64,000 nucleotides of DNA from Clusia tigrina (Eukaryota; Arthropoda; Insecta; Diptera; Clusiidae), in assembly GCA_920105625.2 (NCBI GenBank), contig OV050030.1, positions 317,816,789 through 317,880,788 of the forward strand. The letters run 5' to 3'. Numbering within the stretch: position 1 is the stretch's first letter; each line of letters starts with the position of its first letter. A program made the position numbers and the translations under genes. The notes under the pieces were generated by a model. The model made no database searches, had not been told where the DNA came from, and worked only from the letters and a program-made list of their open reading frames with translations. Below are positions 23,165 to 33,539 of the stretch, one piece after another.

Positions 23165-23769
23165 TTCAATTTCAATATCAATTTATTTTTAGAGTTACAA
23201 AATAAGAGAAAGTCTTTTGATATATAACTATATATCAGTTATTAGAATAGTTATATTAAATTAAATTTCCAACTAATTAAATAGATAAATATATGAATAA
23301 ATAAATAAGCTAATGAATACAATAAATATAACATAAAAATAAGATTGCAAAATACATATAAAGTGAAGGAGAGACATAAAAAGAATACAGATAGAAAAGA
23401 ACAATAATACAGATATTTGGTTTTTTAAAAGGTAAAATTCAGAGAGCTCTATATCAGCTCACAACAGAAAACTTAAACACTACACAGTTAAACTCGGTAA
23501 TCCCTGCCAAGTTTCTCATAGCAGAAGGAAGCGAATTCCAGATCCTGATGGCGTTAATGAAAAAATCGAGTAGAATTAGCATAGGAATATTTAGGTATTA
23601 TCATGTACGGCCTTCTTTTCGATTGGCTCTGCCAATGCTTCTCAAAGAGATGATTATGTGTTCCCTTGACAATCAGCTTGTGTAGAAAAATACAATATCT
23701 GATCCGTAAGCAGTTCTCAATTCTGCATCCAAGAACACTTGTCTTCCAGGAAGTTATTTGGGTCAAACC
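23165..23769 (-). pseudogene. L4 non-LTR element: C-terminus of RT protein and 3' UTR
   Basis: Minus strand. The frame gives ITSWKTSVLGCRIENCLRIR, then RYCIFLHKLIVKGTHNHLFE, and NAIRIWNSLPSAMRNLAGIT with a natural stop shortly after. 'RIWNSLP' is the usual end of RT proteins of the CR1/Jockey group without RNase H. The 3' UTR ends in sense as ATTGAAATTGAA repeats near 23165. The rest of the element lies at 27524-28245; Jockey copy B sits between them. Confidence 0.75.
23756..23769. repeat. Target-site duplication of Jockey copy B, left copy
   Basis: ATTTGGGTCAAACC here matches ATTTGGGCCAAACC at 27524-27537 at 13 of 14 positions. The two copies flank copy B exactly, and the L4 reading continues from one flank to the other. 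Confidence 0.8.
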
Positions 23770-23770
23770 A

Positions 23771-24736
23771 ATATTTGTTGACAGAGTTACCAATATAGCT
23801 CCTCTAATGACACTATTGTCTGAAGCTGCTCCAAATTCATACGAATTAAAGCTCATAAACAATGAGTAAGTTAAAATCCAGGCATTTTCTCCAGAAGCCT
23901 ACAAGACAATAGTCAACCAGCTTGAGCTAAAAAACACCGAATTTTTCACCTATAAGCCAAAACAAGAAAGAGGCTTCAAAGTAGTACTGCAAAATATGCA
24001 CCCATCTATAGGCACAGATGAAAAAACCCAAGCCCTGCAAAACCTCGGTCACTCTGTCACGAATATTTGGAACATAAAGCGAAGAAACACAAAAAAGCCT
24101 CTGCCAATGTTTATCATTGAACTTCAAACAAACTCAAACAATAAAGAAATTTATGAAGTCAAATACCTGCTTCATACAAAAATTGTTTTTGAGCCCCCCC
24201 GACCGACTCGCGATATTCCCCAATGCGCTAACTGTCAGCAGTATGGGCATACAAAAACGTACTGTCGCAGGAAACCAATGTGCATCAAATGCGCCGGAAG
24301 CCACACGTCTTCAGATTGTGTACGTAAAAGCAGATCAGATGAAGTCAAATGCGCCTTGTGTGAAGGTAATCACCCAGCAAATTACAAAGGTTGTGTAGTC
24401 TATAAAAATCTTCAGAAAATGAAATACCCACAATTAAGGAAAAACGACAATTTACCCATGAATCCTACTCAACAACAGGAAGTTCTGGTAAATCCCAGTA
24501 CATCAAAAAAAACTCAAAATGTACTTTCATACGCTCAGGCACTGAAACACTCAACACAAGCAACTAATGAAAACACAACGGCCCTACCAATTAATACTGT
24601 TCCTGCAGAAACCCAAGCTCCGAACGAAGTGCGAGAAATGATAATGCTACTCCGGCAAGTCATGCAACAAATCATAACAATGATGAACTTATTAGTGACC
24701 CTCACGACTAAGAATTGCTCATCCTCAATCCCATAA
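23771..24736 (+). pseudogene. ORF1 (Gag) of Jockey copy B, N-terminally truncated
   Basis: Begins mid-domain with IFVDRVTNIAPLMTLLSEAA, has an in-frame TAA at 23867-23869 (a CAA-like position), then KIQAFSPEAYKTIVNQLELK and FKVVLQNMHPSIGTDEK (pre-zinc-knuckle domain). Three CCHC knuckles follow at about 24226-24390: CANCQQYGHTKTYC, CIKCAGSHTSSDC and CALCEGNHPANYKGC. The tail is Gln/Thr-rich. Its stop (24734-24736) lies inside the start of ORF2, the usual Jockey overlap. Gag would package element RNA. Confidence 0.93.
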
Positions 24737-25653
24737 AAATCATTCTATGGAACGCTAATGGGCTGTCAAAACATTTATTAGAAATTAAAAAATTCCTTAA
24801 AACATACGAAATAGATATACTCCTAATATCTGAAACCCGTTTCACCAACAAAAGCCATTTTCAGATTCCGAACTTTAAGTTTTATCACACCCTGCACCCA
24901 GATAATAAGGCTCATGCAGGTTCAGCAATATTAATACGCAATAACATAAAACACTGTGAGAGCACATCTTATCGCACAGAAGCTATACAAGCCACGAATA
25001 TAATTGTTGATGACTGGAAACGGCCAATTACAATTTCCGCTGTCTACAGCCCACCTAAACACACAATAAAAATGGAGGAGTATGAGAAATTCTTTAAGAC
25101 CCTTGGCAATAGATTCCTAGCTGGAGGAGACTATAACGCAAAGCACACATACTGGGGTTCCCGTCTCACTACACCAAAAGGTCGACAGCTTTATGCGGCC
25201 ATTGGAAAATTAAATTTACTCCCTGTCTCTTCAGGTACACCAACATACTGGCCAACAGATGTAAGAAAAATTCCCGACTTGATTGACTTCTGTGTGACGA
25301 AAGGTATCATGCTTAGTGATCTTAAATGTAGCCCATGTTTTGAGCTGTCTTCTGACCACTCTCCAGTTCTCGTCGAGCTTAACAACAATCTTGCCCTTCT
25401 TCCCAGTCAATGTAGCTTACATAATCACAAAACTGATTGGAATCGCTTCCGATATATGGTATCTTCCACAATTGATTTAAAACTATCACTGAAATCTGAA
25501 GAAGATATCATTGCGGCTGTTGAACACTTCAACAACTGCCTGCAACAAGCTGCGTGGGACTCCACCCCCCCACTAAATGAACGAAAATCAACGAACATCT
25601 CCAAACCTATAAAAGAAAAACTGAGAGAAAAGCGATATGCAAGAAAAAAGTGA
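24712..25653 (+). pseudogene. ORF2 endonuclease of Jockey copy B
   Basis: The frame opens after a TAA at 24709-24711; there is no ATG before the domain (TTG at 24715 sits where ORF2 should start), so initiation may be lost. APE endonuclease motifs are complete: ILWNANGLSKHLLEIKKFL, LLISETRFTNKSHFQIPNF (Glu), FLAGGDYNAKHTYWGSRL (DxN) and FELSSDHSPVLVELNNN (SDH). It ends at a TGA (25651-25653) in the linker to RT. After that TGA the same frame continues directly into RT. Confidence 0.92.
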
Positions 25654-27377
25654 CAACAAACTAGACATCCTGAGGACAAGAAAAAATTAAATGCGCTTAC
25701 AAAAGAACTTAAAGAGATCCTTAATAACGAACGAAACACCCAACTCCATCACTACCTCAGTAATCTCGATGCAACAGCTGCTACAGAATACTCTCTCTGG
25801 AAAGCAACTAGGAATCTAAAGAGACCCACAATGTTCCAATCCGCTTTACGAATGGAAAGTAACGAATGGGCTAAAAGTGACCTTGAAAGAGCAGTCACAT
25901 TTGCCCGACACTTAAAAAAAGTATTTACCCCACATGAAATCGAGCCCCCAGCATGTGTAACAGAAGAAGTGAAAAGTGTTCTGAGTAATACCCATCAGAT
26001 GGACCTACCCATACGTAAATTTTCCAAATCTGAAGTGAAAGCAGCTATTGATAAGCTAAATATTAAAAAAGCCCCTGGGTACGACCTTATCACTGGGAAA
26101 ATAGTAAAACAACTTCCAGAAGAAGGAGTGACATATCTTACCTACTTATTTAACGCGGTACTAACATCTGGCTTTATACCTCCCCAATGGAAAGTGTCAC
26201 AATTAAAAATGATTCTCAAACCCGGAAAAAGCGCTGATAAAGTTGAATCGTATCGCCCAATTAGCTTGTTACCGATTGCTTCTAAACTCATGGAAACCCT
26301 TTTCCTGAAAAGACTACTCCCAATTATAGAAGAGCGAAAGCTAATTCCAAATCATCAATTTGGATTCAGGAAAAAACACAGCACAATCGAACAGGTTCAT
26401 AGGATTGTTGAGTATATACACACTGCATTCGAACATAAAAAATATTGTACAGCAGCGTTTCTTGACATCTCGCAAGCATTTGATCGCGTTTGGCACGATG
26501 GCTTGCTTTACAAAATAAAAACTACACTCCCCATTAACTACTATGTGTTAATCAAGTCCTACAAATAGATATTTTTTCGTAAAGCAAGGTGAGGAACAAT
26601 CTGAGCTCCATGAAAGCTCAGCAGGCGTACCCCAAGGAAGTGTCATGGGCCCAATACTTTATCTACTTCACACGTACGACTTACCATCAGCTGAAGGAGG
26701 CACCATAGGTACCTTTGCAGATGACACTGCTGTCTTAGCTGTTGACACTCTCCCACACTTAGCTTCCTCTAAAATCCAGAGTGGGCTAAACAAAATTACT
26801 GACTGGCTAAAAAAATGGAAAATCAAGTTGAACGAAACATAATCAGTCCAGGTTACATTCACTCTCAAACGAAACACCTGCCCACCCGTTAAACTCAACG
26901 GCATAAATATATAGATACCTTGGGATGCACCTCGACAGAAGATTAACTTGGAAAACACATATACTTACAAAACGAAAATCACTCGGTATAAAGCTCAGAA
27001 ATCTACACTGGCTCTTGAATCGAAACTCCAAAGTCTCAATCGATAGCAAATTGCTCTTGTACTCAGCAATTTTAAAACCAGTTTGGACATACGGTATTCA
27101 GCTGTGGGGCACTGCGGCAACTTCCAATGTTGAAATACTTCAAAGATTCCAATCAAAGACCCTAAGAATGATTGTAAACGCGCCCTATTATGTCACAAAC
27201 AACCAAATCCATCGTGACCTCAAAGTTCCTACAGTCGCTCAAGAAATAAAAAAACTCTCTACTTCGCACAATCTGAGACTCCTAGTCCACCCAAATCCAC
27301 TGATATCGGAACTCACTTCCAACCCCTTCACTTTCATCCGACTGAAGAGAAAATCCACAACAGATCTCCTGTGCTAA
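25654..27377 (+). pseudogene. ORF2 reverse transcriptase of Jockey copy B, disabled
   Basis: In frame with the endonuclease up to 26568: KKAPGYDLITGK, YRPISLLPIASKLME and FLDISQAFDRVWHDGLLYK (TGG intact where copy A has TAG). A shift near 26563 moves to the frame reading SAGVPQGSVMGPILYLLHTY, TFADDTAVLAVD and ITDWLKKWKIKLNET, ended by a TAA (26840-26842). A second shift near 26910 leads to RRLTWKTHILTKRKSLGIK through to DLLC. The shared breaks with copy A show both derive from an already broken source. Confidence 0.92.
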
Positions 27378-27523
27378 TAGGCAATGGCTGCACCACTGGG
27401 TGTAGTCCATAAAAGACAGTAAATACAAAAATTATTCTTAAGTTATTAAATATTGCTGAATGTGATTGAATGTAACAGATTGCAATAAAATATTTGGATA
27501 TTAAAAAAATAAAAAATAAAAAA

Positions 27524-28245
27524 ATTTGGGCCAAACCTTCGTCATCCAAACGCATAGATTAATACAACTTGTATTTTATGTGGAGAGTTTGAATCCAACT
27601 TACTATACAAAAGCTCTGAATAGCAAATTATCGGTAGTACCAGCTGCATTACCAACATTCTCCTAGTCTCGTCAGGTGTAAACCCTACAGACATCCGTAA
27701 CTATCTCAGCACAAAGAAAACTTTTTTACTATACTATTTTCTTGATCAGTGCAAGTGAAAGAGGAATTAATATGGAAGCCCAAACTAAATGATCTTTCAA
27801 CGAAGAAAGAAGTTTATCCAATTCTATTTTCTTCTTCAAGATAGGTAAAACATAGGGCTTTGACGGATTTAGAAAAGTCCATCTCTTTTTGAATCAAATA
27901 TAGAATTTAGATCTTAATTCATTCTAAGACTCAAGTCATCAATAAACTCTATGCGTCGAGTAAGATAAATCTGCAGGTCATCAGCATATGCATGTACTCG
28001 TATATTTATGTATTTACAGACCAAGAAAAATGTCATTTGTAAATATAGTAAACTGGAGTGGGCCAAGAATCGATCCTTGTGGAACACCCGAAAAAACATA
28101 ATCAGAATATATATTGCCCACCTTTAATCGCTGCATTCTCATTTTTAAAGAACTATTTATAAGACCAACTACACTGTCACAAAACCCATCGTATCGCTTT
28201 AATTTTAAACAGAGCAAAGAATGATTAACGCGTGTTAGAGAAATG
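27524..28245 (-). pseudogene. L4 non-LTR element: RT palm region
   Basis: Minus strand. Reads NHSLLCLKLKRYDGFCDSVV, VFSGVPQGSILGPLQFTIFT (motif B), IRVHAYADDLQIYLTRRIEF (catalytic YADD), and further on TPDETRRMLVMQLVLPIICY-type thumb text up to 27550. It continues at 23769 beyond copy B. Several stops and shifts lie between YADD and the thumb. The 5' limit near 28245 is approximate, since motif similarity fades there. Confidence 0.78.
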
Positions 28246-28499
28246 CAGGAGACATTTTAAGGCATCTGTAATACTTCTAATCGTTTTACTTTGAATATAT
28301 AATCCATAATATTCCAAAATTGATCAGAATCTACCTTGCACACTATTTTCAGCGTTTCACTTTTCTTATATTAATTCTTTACCTGAAAGATAATATCGAT
28401 TTGAGCTTTAGTACGATATTGATTTTTATTTGCTCAAAGCACAGTTTTTATAGCAAATCCACCAGAAATAGGTACAAAATACAAAGTATTCATACTTAT
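28246..28499. other. AT-rich interval, unassigned
   Basis: No open frame or repeat that I can place. It may hold strongly decayed upstream parts of L4. Confidence 0.35.
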
Positions 28500-28715
28500 A
28501 GGCCGGTGTGCAACTCTCAGGAAAGGGAAAAACTTCATATAAAAAAAACACTCAAGAAATGCTAAAGAAATTTCATTGAGTCATTTTTTCTTACGATGCA
28601 TGAACCTGTGAAGAAATTTGATTTGGTTTTTGAAAACCTTTTTTCATTGAAAAGTGAAAACGGCAACACTAATTTCGGCAGGAAAAATATGTATCAGAGA
28701 ATACAGAGAAAAGAA
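28500..28715 (+). repeat. Left arm of an imperfect inverted repeat around L2
   Basis: Two blocks match the reverse complement of the right arm: 28500-28524 with 32546-32570 (about 22 of 25), and 28694-28714 with 32313-32333 (20 of 21). The order of the blocks is conserved, but the sequence between them differs in length and is poorly conserved. L2 inserted at the inner end of this arm. Confidence 0.5.
28705..28715. repeat. Target-site duplication of L2, left copy
   Basis: AGAGAAAAGAA is identical to 32153-32163 at the other side of L2. Confidence 0.75.
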
Positions 28716-28819
28716 GGTTAGGTTAGGTTGGGAGGGCGTGTACGGATAGGAAGTATCCGCAATTCCACTATGTCGATTGTGACTTCCTTAAAAAACACCA
28801 GGAGGAGGTATTCTCGTTC

Positions 28820-29909
28820 TTACCCTTGATTCCCGTAAACATTGGAAGTACCATCTCTATTAAACCATTTCGTTTTCCAGATGAAAGTGAGAAGATCCGA
28901 TAAATTCACTGTTATCTCTGTCAAGCTTGTGGAGAAGCGCGACCCCAAATATTGAAGTCTTGGACATTGACATAAAAGGTGATGAATCGACATAGCACAT
29001 ACAATGGCTCGTTGTGGTACCACACTAAGACGACGAGACTCCACCGTCTAGGGTGATGGGAATCACAGTGATTCCGAAATGAACCTGGCTATGTCCTTAA
29101 TGTTAATGGAAGATAGTTCGGTTAAGGTAGTGAAGAAAGGTGAGCCTATGAATTTTAATCTTCGCCTGGCCAGAGCTGGTCACTGACACATGAGATGAAG
29201 TACTGTTTCTTCCCCCTCCGCAGAGCCACAACTGTGAAAGAAGTCGTTATGGGGCAGTTCTAGTCTTTCAGCATGTTTACCGATCAGACAGTGTCCCGTG
29301 AGTTCATTTATTGTGCTGATGGAGTTCCTGCTAATATTGAGTAGCTGACTAGTACGCCTAATGTCAATATTGCTACAGGTTTGTCTGGCAACACTACAAT
29401 AATGTTCATTTACCCAGGCTCTTTTAGCTGCGTCAAGGTAGTCATGTTTTATGACCCATTTTAGTGTGGCCAGTGGGACACCTACATCAAAGGAGGGGGA
29501 GATGTCAGGGAGCCGCGTACCTATTTAATGCCTTGGCCTCGCAGTTTCCCAGAATGTCGCTATGTCCAGGCACCCAGCATATGTGAACTTCTGAGTTACC
29601 AGAGACGAAGTTCAGGGAGGAGCGGCAATCAAGTACTGGCTTAGAGGTAGTGAAAACACCAGCTAGGGACTTGATTGCCGCCTGACTGTCCGTGAATATG
29701 CGAATATTCACATCGCACACTTCATTGTGACTAAGCCACTTGGACGCTTGGAATATTGCCATTACTTCCGCCTAAAAGACGCTGCAATGGTCAGGGAGAC
29801 GATAGGAGAGCTTAATTCCAAGTTTGCTGGAGAAAATGCCGCAACTGACTTTATTCTCCAGTTTGGAGTCATCAGTATATATGTCAATGGAACTATCAGT
29901 GATCACTAA
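28820..29909 (-). pseudogene. RNase H and C-terminal region of L2
   Basis: The piece 29762-29505 reads VNIRIFTDSQAAIKSLAGVF (catalytic Asp) and HICWVPGHSDILGNCEAKAL (His; the last Asp region is altered, with EKADE-type text replaced by EAKAL). Later pieces contain INELTGHCLIGKHAERL and a SCGSAEGEETVLHLMCQ-type Cys/His tail at about 29270-29200, then LTEITVNLSDLLTFIWKTKW ending near 28820. Multiple stops and shifts. Confidence 0.78.
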
Positions 29910-30021
29910 ATTGTTGGACCATTTCTCTCTACTAGGAATGTAAGTGTCGAACCCGTAGTTTAGATTGGGTGTAGAGCATGTCCTGCATTAAAATATTGGC
30001 ATGGCCCAGGTTCAACCTAGT

Positions 30022-31615
30022 TCAGCGAGGTATATCATTGAGTCTGGTTGCCGAGCATTTTGCTTGTTGCCTGACCAGAAGCTTTGTGGGCAACCAATGT
30101 AGGAATGCAAATATAGCTTTAGTAGAGGTGGTACGCAGAGCCCCTGTTATCAGAACCGCTGCTGTTCTTCTGACCCTGTCAAGAGATTTTAGGTTCACCG
30201 CCTTGACAGTTGCGGGCCACCAAAAGACAGCGCCATAGAGAGAGTACGGTTCAACCACCGCTGCATAGAGCCAGGATATGATTCGAGGTTGGACGCCCCA
30301 TCTTCTCTTGCAACATGGATCTCTTGCAACAGTAGAAAGCACACGCGGCTTTCCGTACCCTCTCCGACAAATTTGCTTTCCAATGGAGCTTAGGGTCCAG
30401 GACCAGACCTAGATACTTGACGCTATTAGTTAGGCTAAGCGAATTCCCATTGAGTTTGGGTATGACAAAACTTGGTATTTTGTGCTTCCTGTTGAAGAGC
30501 ATAGCCTCTGTTTTGGAAGGGTTTACGTCTAGGCAAACTTCATGACACCATTGTGACAGAATGCTAAGAGTGTAGCTTAGCTTTTCTAGTAGTGTTGAAA
30601 GATACTTGCCGGAAACAGAGATAGCAATGTCGTCCGCATAAGCAATAGTGTTACAGCCGGTCTGATCTAATCTCATTAGTAGTGTGTTCACTGTCAGATT
30701 CCAGATGAGGGGTGAGAGCACACCGCCTTGTGGAGTACCTCTCTTGACAGTCCTTTTAGCATGCACGTTTCTTATTGAGGAGCTAATGACGCGTGTTTTC
30801 AGTAGCTGCCCGATGAACCTAACCAGGCTGGAATCAAGGTTTAGGTTTTCTAAGGATTTAATTATGGCGGAGGGACATATATTGTTGAAGGCCCTTTCTA
30901 TGTCGAGATGTATTGCAAGAGGATATTCTTTGTTGGCAAGAGATGTCTCTAGTTGCTCAATGAGCACGTGAAGCGCTGTTTCCACAGACTTGCCTTTAGT
31001 ATAGGCATGTTGTGGTTTAGATAGGCACGTGGAATTAATAGAGCCCCTGATTTGTATATCAAGGACCTTTCCCAGTGTTTTCAAAAGAAAGGAGGACAAA
31101 CTAATTGGTTTATAGCCCTTAGGCTTGCTGTGGGTCGCCTTTCCCGCTTTAGGGATGATTACTACTCGAGCTCCTCTCCAGCTTTTGGGAATGCACAACC
31201 ATCTTAGGCATGCATTGTAAATATGCAGTAGCAAAGGCGCAACCGCACTTGCAGGCCCTGGTGATTTAAAAGGCTTAAAGCTGTTGATGGCCCACTGAAT
31301 ATGCGTGTGGGTCATTTGGAACTGGGTTGAGTAACTTAAAGAATGGTTGGTGTCAAGAGACTTGCAATCAATAAAGATTTCATTCCCCGGAAAGTGTGTT
31401 TCTATTAGGGCATCTAGATTATCTGTTTCAGAATCAGTCCATTGACCGTCCGATCTCTGAATACATTCAAGAGCCCGAGGGGTGGTATTGAGGATCCTCC
31501 GGAGTCTGCTTGTCTCGGACGAACATTCTATGCTGCCCCAGAAGTTTGCCTGTAGGATTCGGGGAGTAGCAGGCTGATTTGGCAGCAGAGATAAATAGTG
31601 GTGTAATGGTTTCAA
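30022..31615 (-). pseudogene. Reverse transcriptase of L2
   Basis: A long open frame (31615-30251) reads FKPFKSPGPASAVAPLLLHI, GYKPISLSSFLLKTLGKVLD, AYTKGKSVETALHVLIEQLE, AIHLDIERAFNNICPSAIIK (motif A), VKRGTPQGGVLSPLIWNLTV (motif B) and CNTIAYADDIAISVSGKYLS (catalytic YADD), then VKYLGLVLDPKLHWKANLSE. It leaves the true frame at a 16-bp tandem duplication near 30315 and continues in 30342-30022 (IISWLYAAVVEPYSLYGAVF and on). Apart from that one event the polymerase is intact. Confidence 0.92.
30304..30330. repeat. 16-bp tandem duplication that breaks the L2 RT frame
   Basis: TCTCTTGCAAC occurs at 30304-30314 and again at 30320-30330, a period of 16 bp. The RT frame changes exactly here and is restored in reading if one unit is ignored. 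Confidence 0.85.
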
Positions 31616-31625
31616 CCACTCGATC

Positions 31626-32152
31626 TTAATCGAGGTGATTGTTGATAGTGGGTGGAGTCGACTGCAGGCCCGAATCCATAATGGCCTGGAATTTTGTCCA
31701 GTCAGTTCTTTTTCTGATAGTGTGCATTTTGCGCTCTGCCGAATCTATGGTATCAGAGATCGTGATCCTAAAGCAAATATAACAATGGTCCGAGAAGGAG
31801 CATTCCTGCGAAACGCGAAAACTAGTAATAAGATGAGACGAGTGATTATTGCCAAGGGTGATTGGAGTTAATGAAGGTTGGCTCGCTCCTTCTGTTAGCA
31901 ATGACTAGGTCATGATCAAGAATAAAATCAAAGAGTGACTCACCCCGCTCGTTGGTGTCCGTGCTGCCCCACACCTCGTGAGGGGCATTGGCATCGGCCC
32001 CAATGAAGACCGGGATATGCTTCTTGTTTGCCTCCGTTACCAGCAGCTTTAAAGAGTCCGGAGGTGGCTTCTGCCCATGGACGTGTGCGCCATATAGCTG
32101 CTGACGATCCATGTAGCCATGGTGTTGGTTGAAATGCCCATAAGAGAACCTA
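31626..32152 (-). pseudogene. Endonuclease of L2, N-terminally truncated
   Basis: Two frames: 32112-31846 reads KKHIPVFIGADANAPHEVWG (the DxN motif) and ERGESLFDFILDHDLVIANR; 31901-31626 continues with HSSHLITSFRVSQECSFSDH (the SDH motif) and MHTIRKRTDWTKFQAIMDSG. The N-terminal half with the catalytic Glu is absent because the element is 5'-truncated at 32152. Confidence 0.87.
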
Positions 32153-32570
32153 AGAGAAAAGAAACTTAAACGTCAAATGGCAAAGCAGCGAAATAAAGCA
32201 GACGGACCTTGTATATGAATCCTCTCAAAATCGTGGTGAATCCACTCAAAATCGTGGAGAATCCACTCAAAACCGTGGTGTGTCTGCTACGGACGCTGGC
32301 AGTGAAAAATGCTCTTTTCTCTGTATTCTTTGATATATATAAGCATTTATTTCTTAAAGGAAGAGTGACAGCTGCTGACCAAAATAAGTAAAGTGTGAAC
32401 AACTTTTTTCTGTTGAATGTCTACTTTCTTGCAAAGCGAAATAAAAACAAATCAAATATCAATACGGACATGGGCTTCCAAATGTCAAAATTTCCCGACT
32501 ACTACCTTTTCATGTACAAGAAACATATGCCTTTTTCTTGAGCGTTTTCCAGAGAGCTGCATACCGGCCT
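32153..32570. repeat. Right target duplication, tandem-repeat spacer and right inverted arm
   Basis: Begins with the right copy of the L2 duplication (32153-32163). At 32218-32280 there are three 21-bp units (AATCCACTCAAAATCGTGG type). The right arm of the imperfect inverted repeat follows: 32313-32333 and 32546-32570 match the left arm in reverse complement. A 60-codon open frame (32209-32391) simply reads the 21-bp repeats as NPLKIVV units and is unlikely to be a gene. Confidence 0.55.
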
Positions 32571-33339
32571 TAAAATAGAGAATAAGAGTATATCTGAGCT
32601 AGAAGAATAACAAAAGGCATACAATTCGCGCGTTTTTTATTTACGTTTACAACAATTTTTTTTATCACAGGTATAGTGTATTTGAATTTATTGTGTTTGT
32701 TGTACTCTTATACCATATGTGGGTTGCCATGGTTGTGTAAATTGGTGAATAAAAAAAAGCTGTTTTTGTTTCCAAGTTTTTGCTGGTCTAAAATCAAGAA
32801 CATATTTTATTGAAAATATAATTTCGTATTGTAGAAAATATTATAAATAGTGTTACAAGTAGTTGATGTGTCAAGGCAAATACTTGCGCGCATGAAATGC
32901 ACTCAATTATATTTTTTCGGAGCATTGCGGACTCAGAACTGAGAAAATATGCAAAAAAGTCCAGTATTTTAAAATAGCGTAGTAATAAATACTAAAATTC
33001 TTAATTATTCTTACTATATTCAAAATGTTTGCTAATTGGATGGCAGCTATGCAAGATGACGTAGGAAAAAAGCATGAGATATATTCACCTGCATAGAAAG
33101 GCGAAGACTATTTGGGATAAATACCAAAGTTATATTAAAGTAAATAATCTTATTATTAATTTTACACTTTCCACACCACCTAGGGAGTACACACAATGGT
33201 GCGTTACCGAGTAAATTTTTCATTTGGATGCTCGGTACACCTGTAGGCCTTTTATATCCATTATAATATATTAAATTACATACATATATTAGTATTAAAA
33301 TAAAAATTCTAAAAACCAATTTGTATAAGTTGATTATAT
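32571..33339. other. AT-rich interval, nothing recognised
   Basis: About 770 bp between the inverted-repeat locus and J2. It holds only short frames without recognisable motifs, and no tandem or inverted structure that I can see. Confidence 0.4.
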
Positions 33340-33539
33340 AACCTTTTTTTATTTTTTTTTTATTTCTTCCTCTATATATTACAATCTATTACAATAATAG
33401 TAAGTAATATTTTGTGCAGGTTTGGATTTAATATGTTCTTTTTGCCAATGCCAAAAGAACTTCTTTTATTTATTTGTTTATTAAATTTTCTCTATTTATC
33501 CATCATTTTATTTATGTATATAATTAATTATTTATTTTC

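Larger units (their letters stand above)
23770..27523 (+). mobile_element. Jockey-clade non-LTR retrotransposon, copy B, 5'-truncated
   Basis: A 3.75-kb element bounded by a 14-bp target duplication, inserted in L4. It starts inside ORF1, so it is 5'-truncated, as is common for these elements. It contains the rest of ORF1, an intact-looking endonuclease, RT and a 3' UTR ending in A/TAAA units (27503-27523). From 25599 on it is almost identical to copy A. Its ORF2 has the same stops and shifts as copy A except for copy A's extra TAG. Confidence 0.93.
28716..32152 (-). mobile_element. LOA-like non-LTR retrotransposon L2, 5'-truncated
   Basis: A 3.4-kb minus-strand element bounded by an 11-bp target duplication. 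It starts inside the endonuclease (5'-truncated) and has RT, RNase H, a Cys-rich tail and a 3' end made of two to three CCTAA units in sense (28716-28733). Domain order and the RGTPQGGVLSPLIWNL motif place it with L1 and L3. Frames are broken in several places, one by a 16-bp tandem duplication. Confidence 0.85.

Noticed and set aside
32209..32391. 60-codon frame with NPLKIVV repeats as a small gene
   Set aside because: It only translates the 21-bp tandem repeat; no support outside it.
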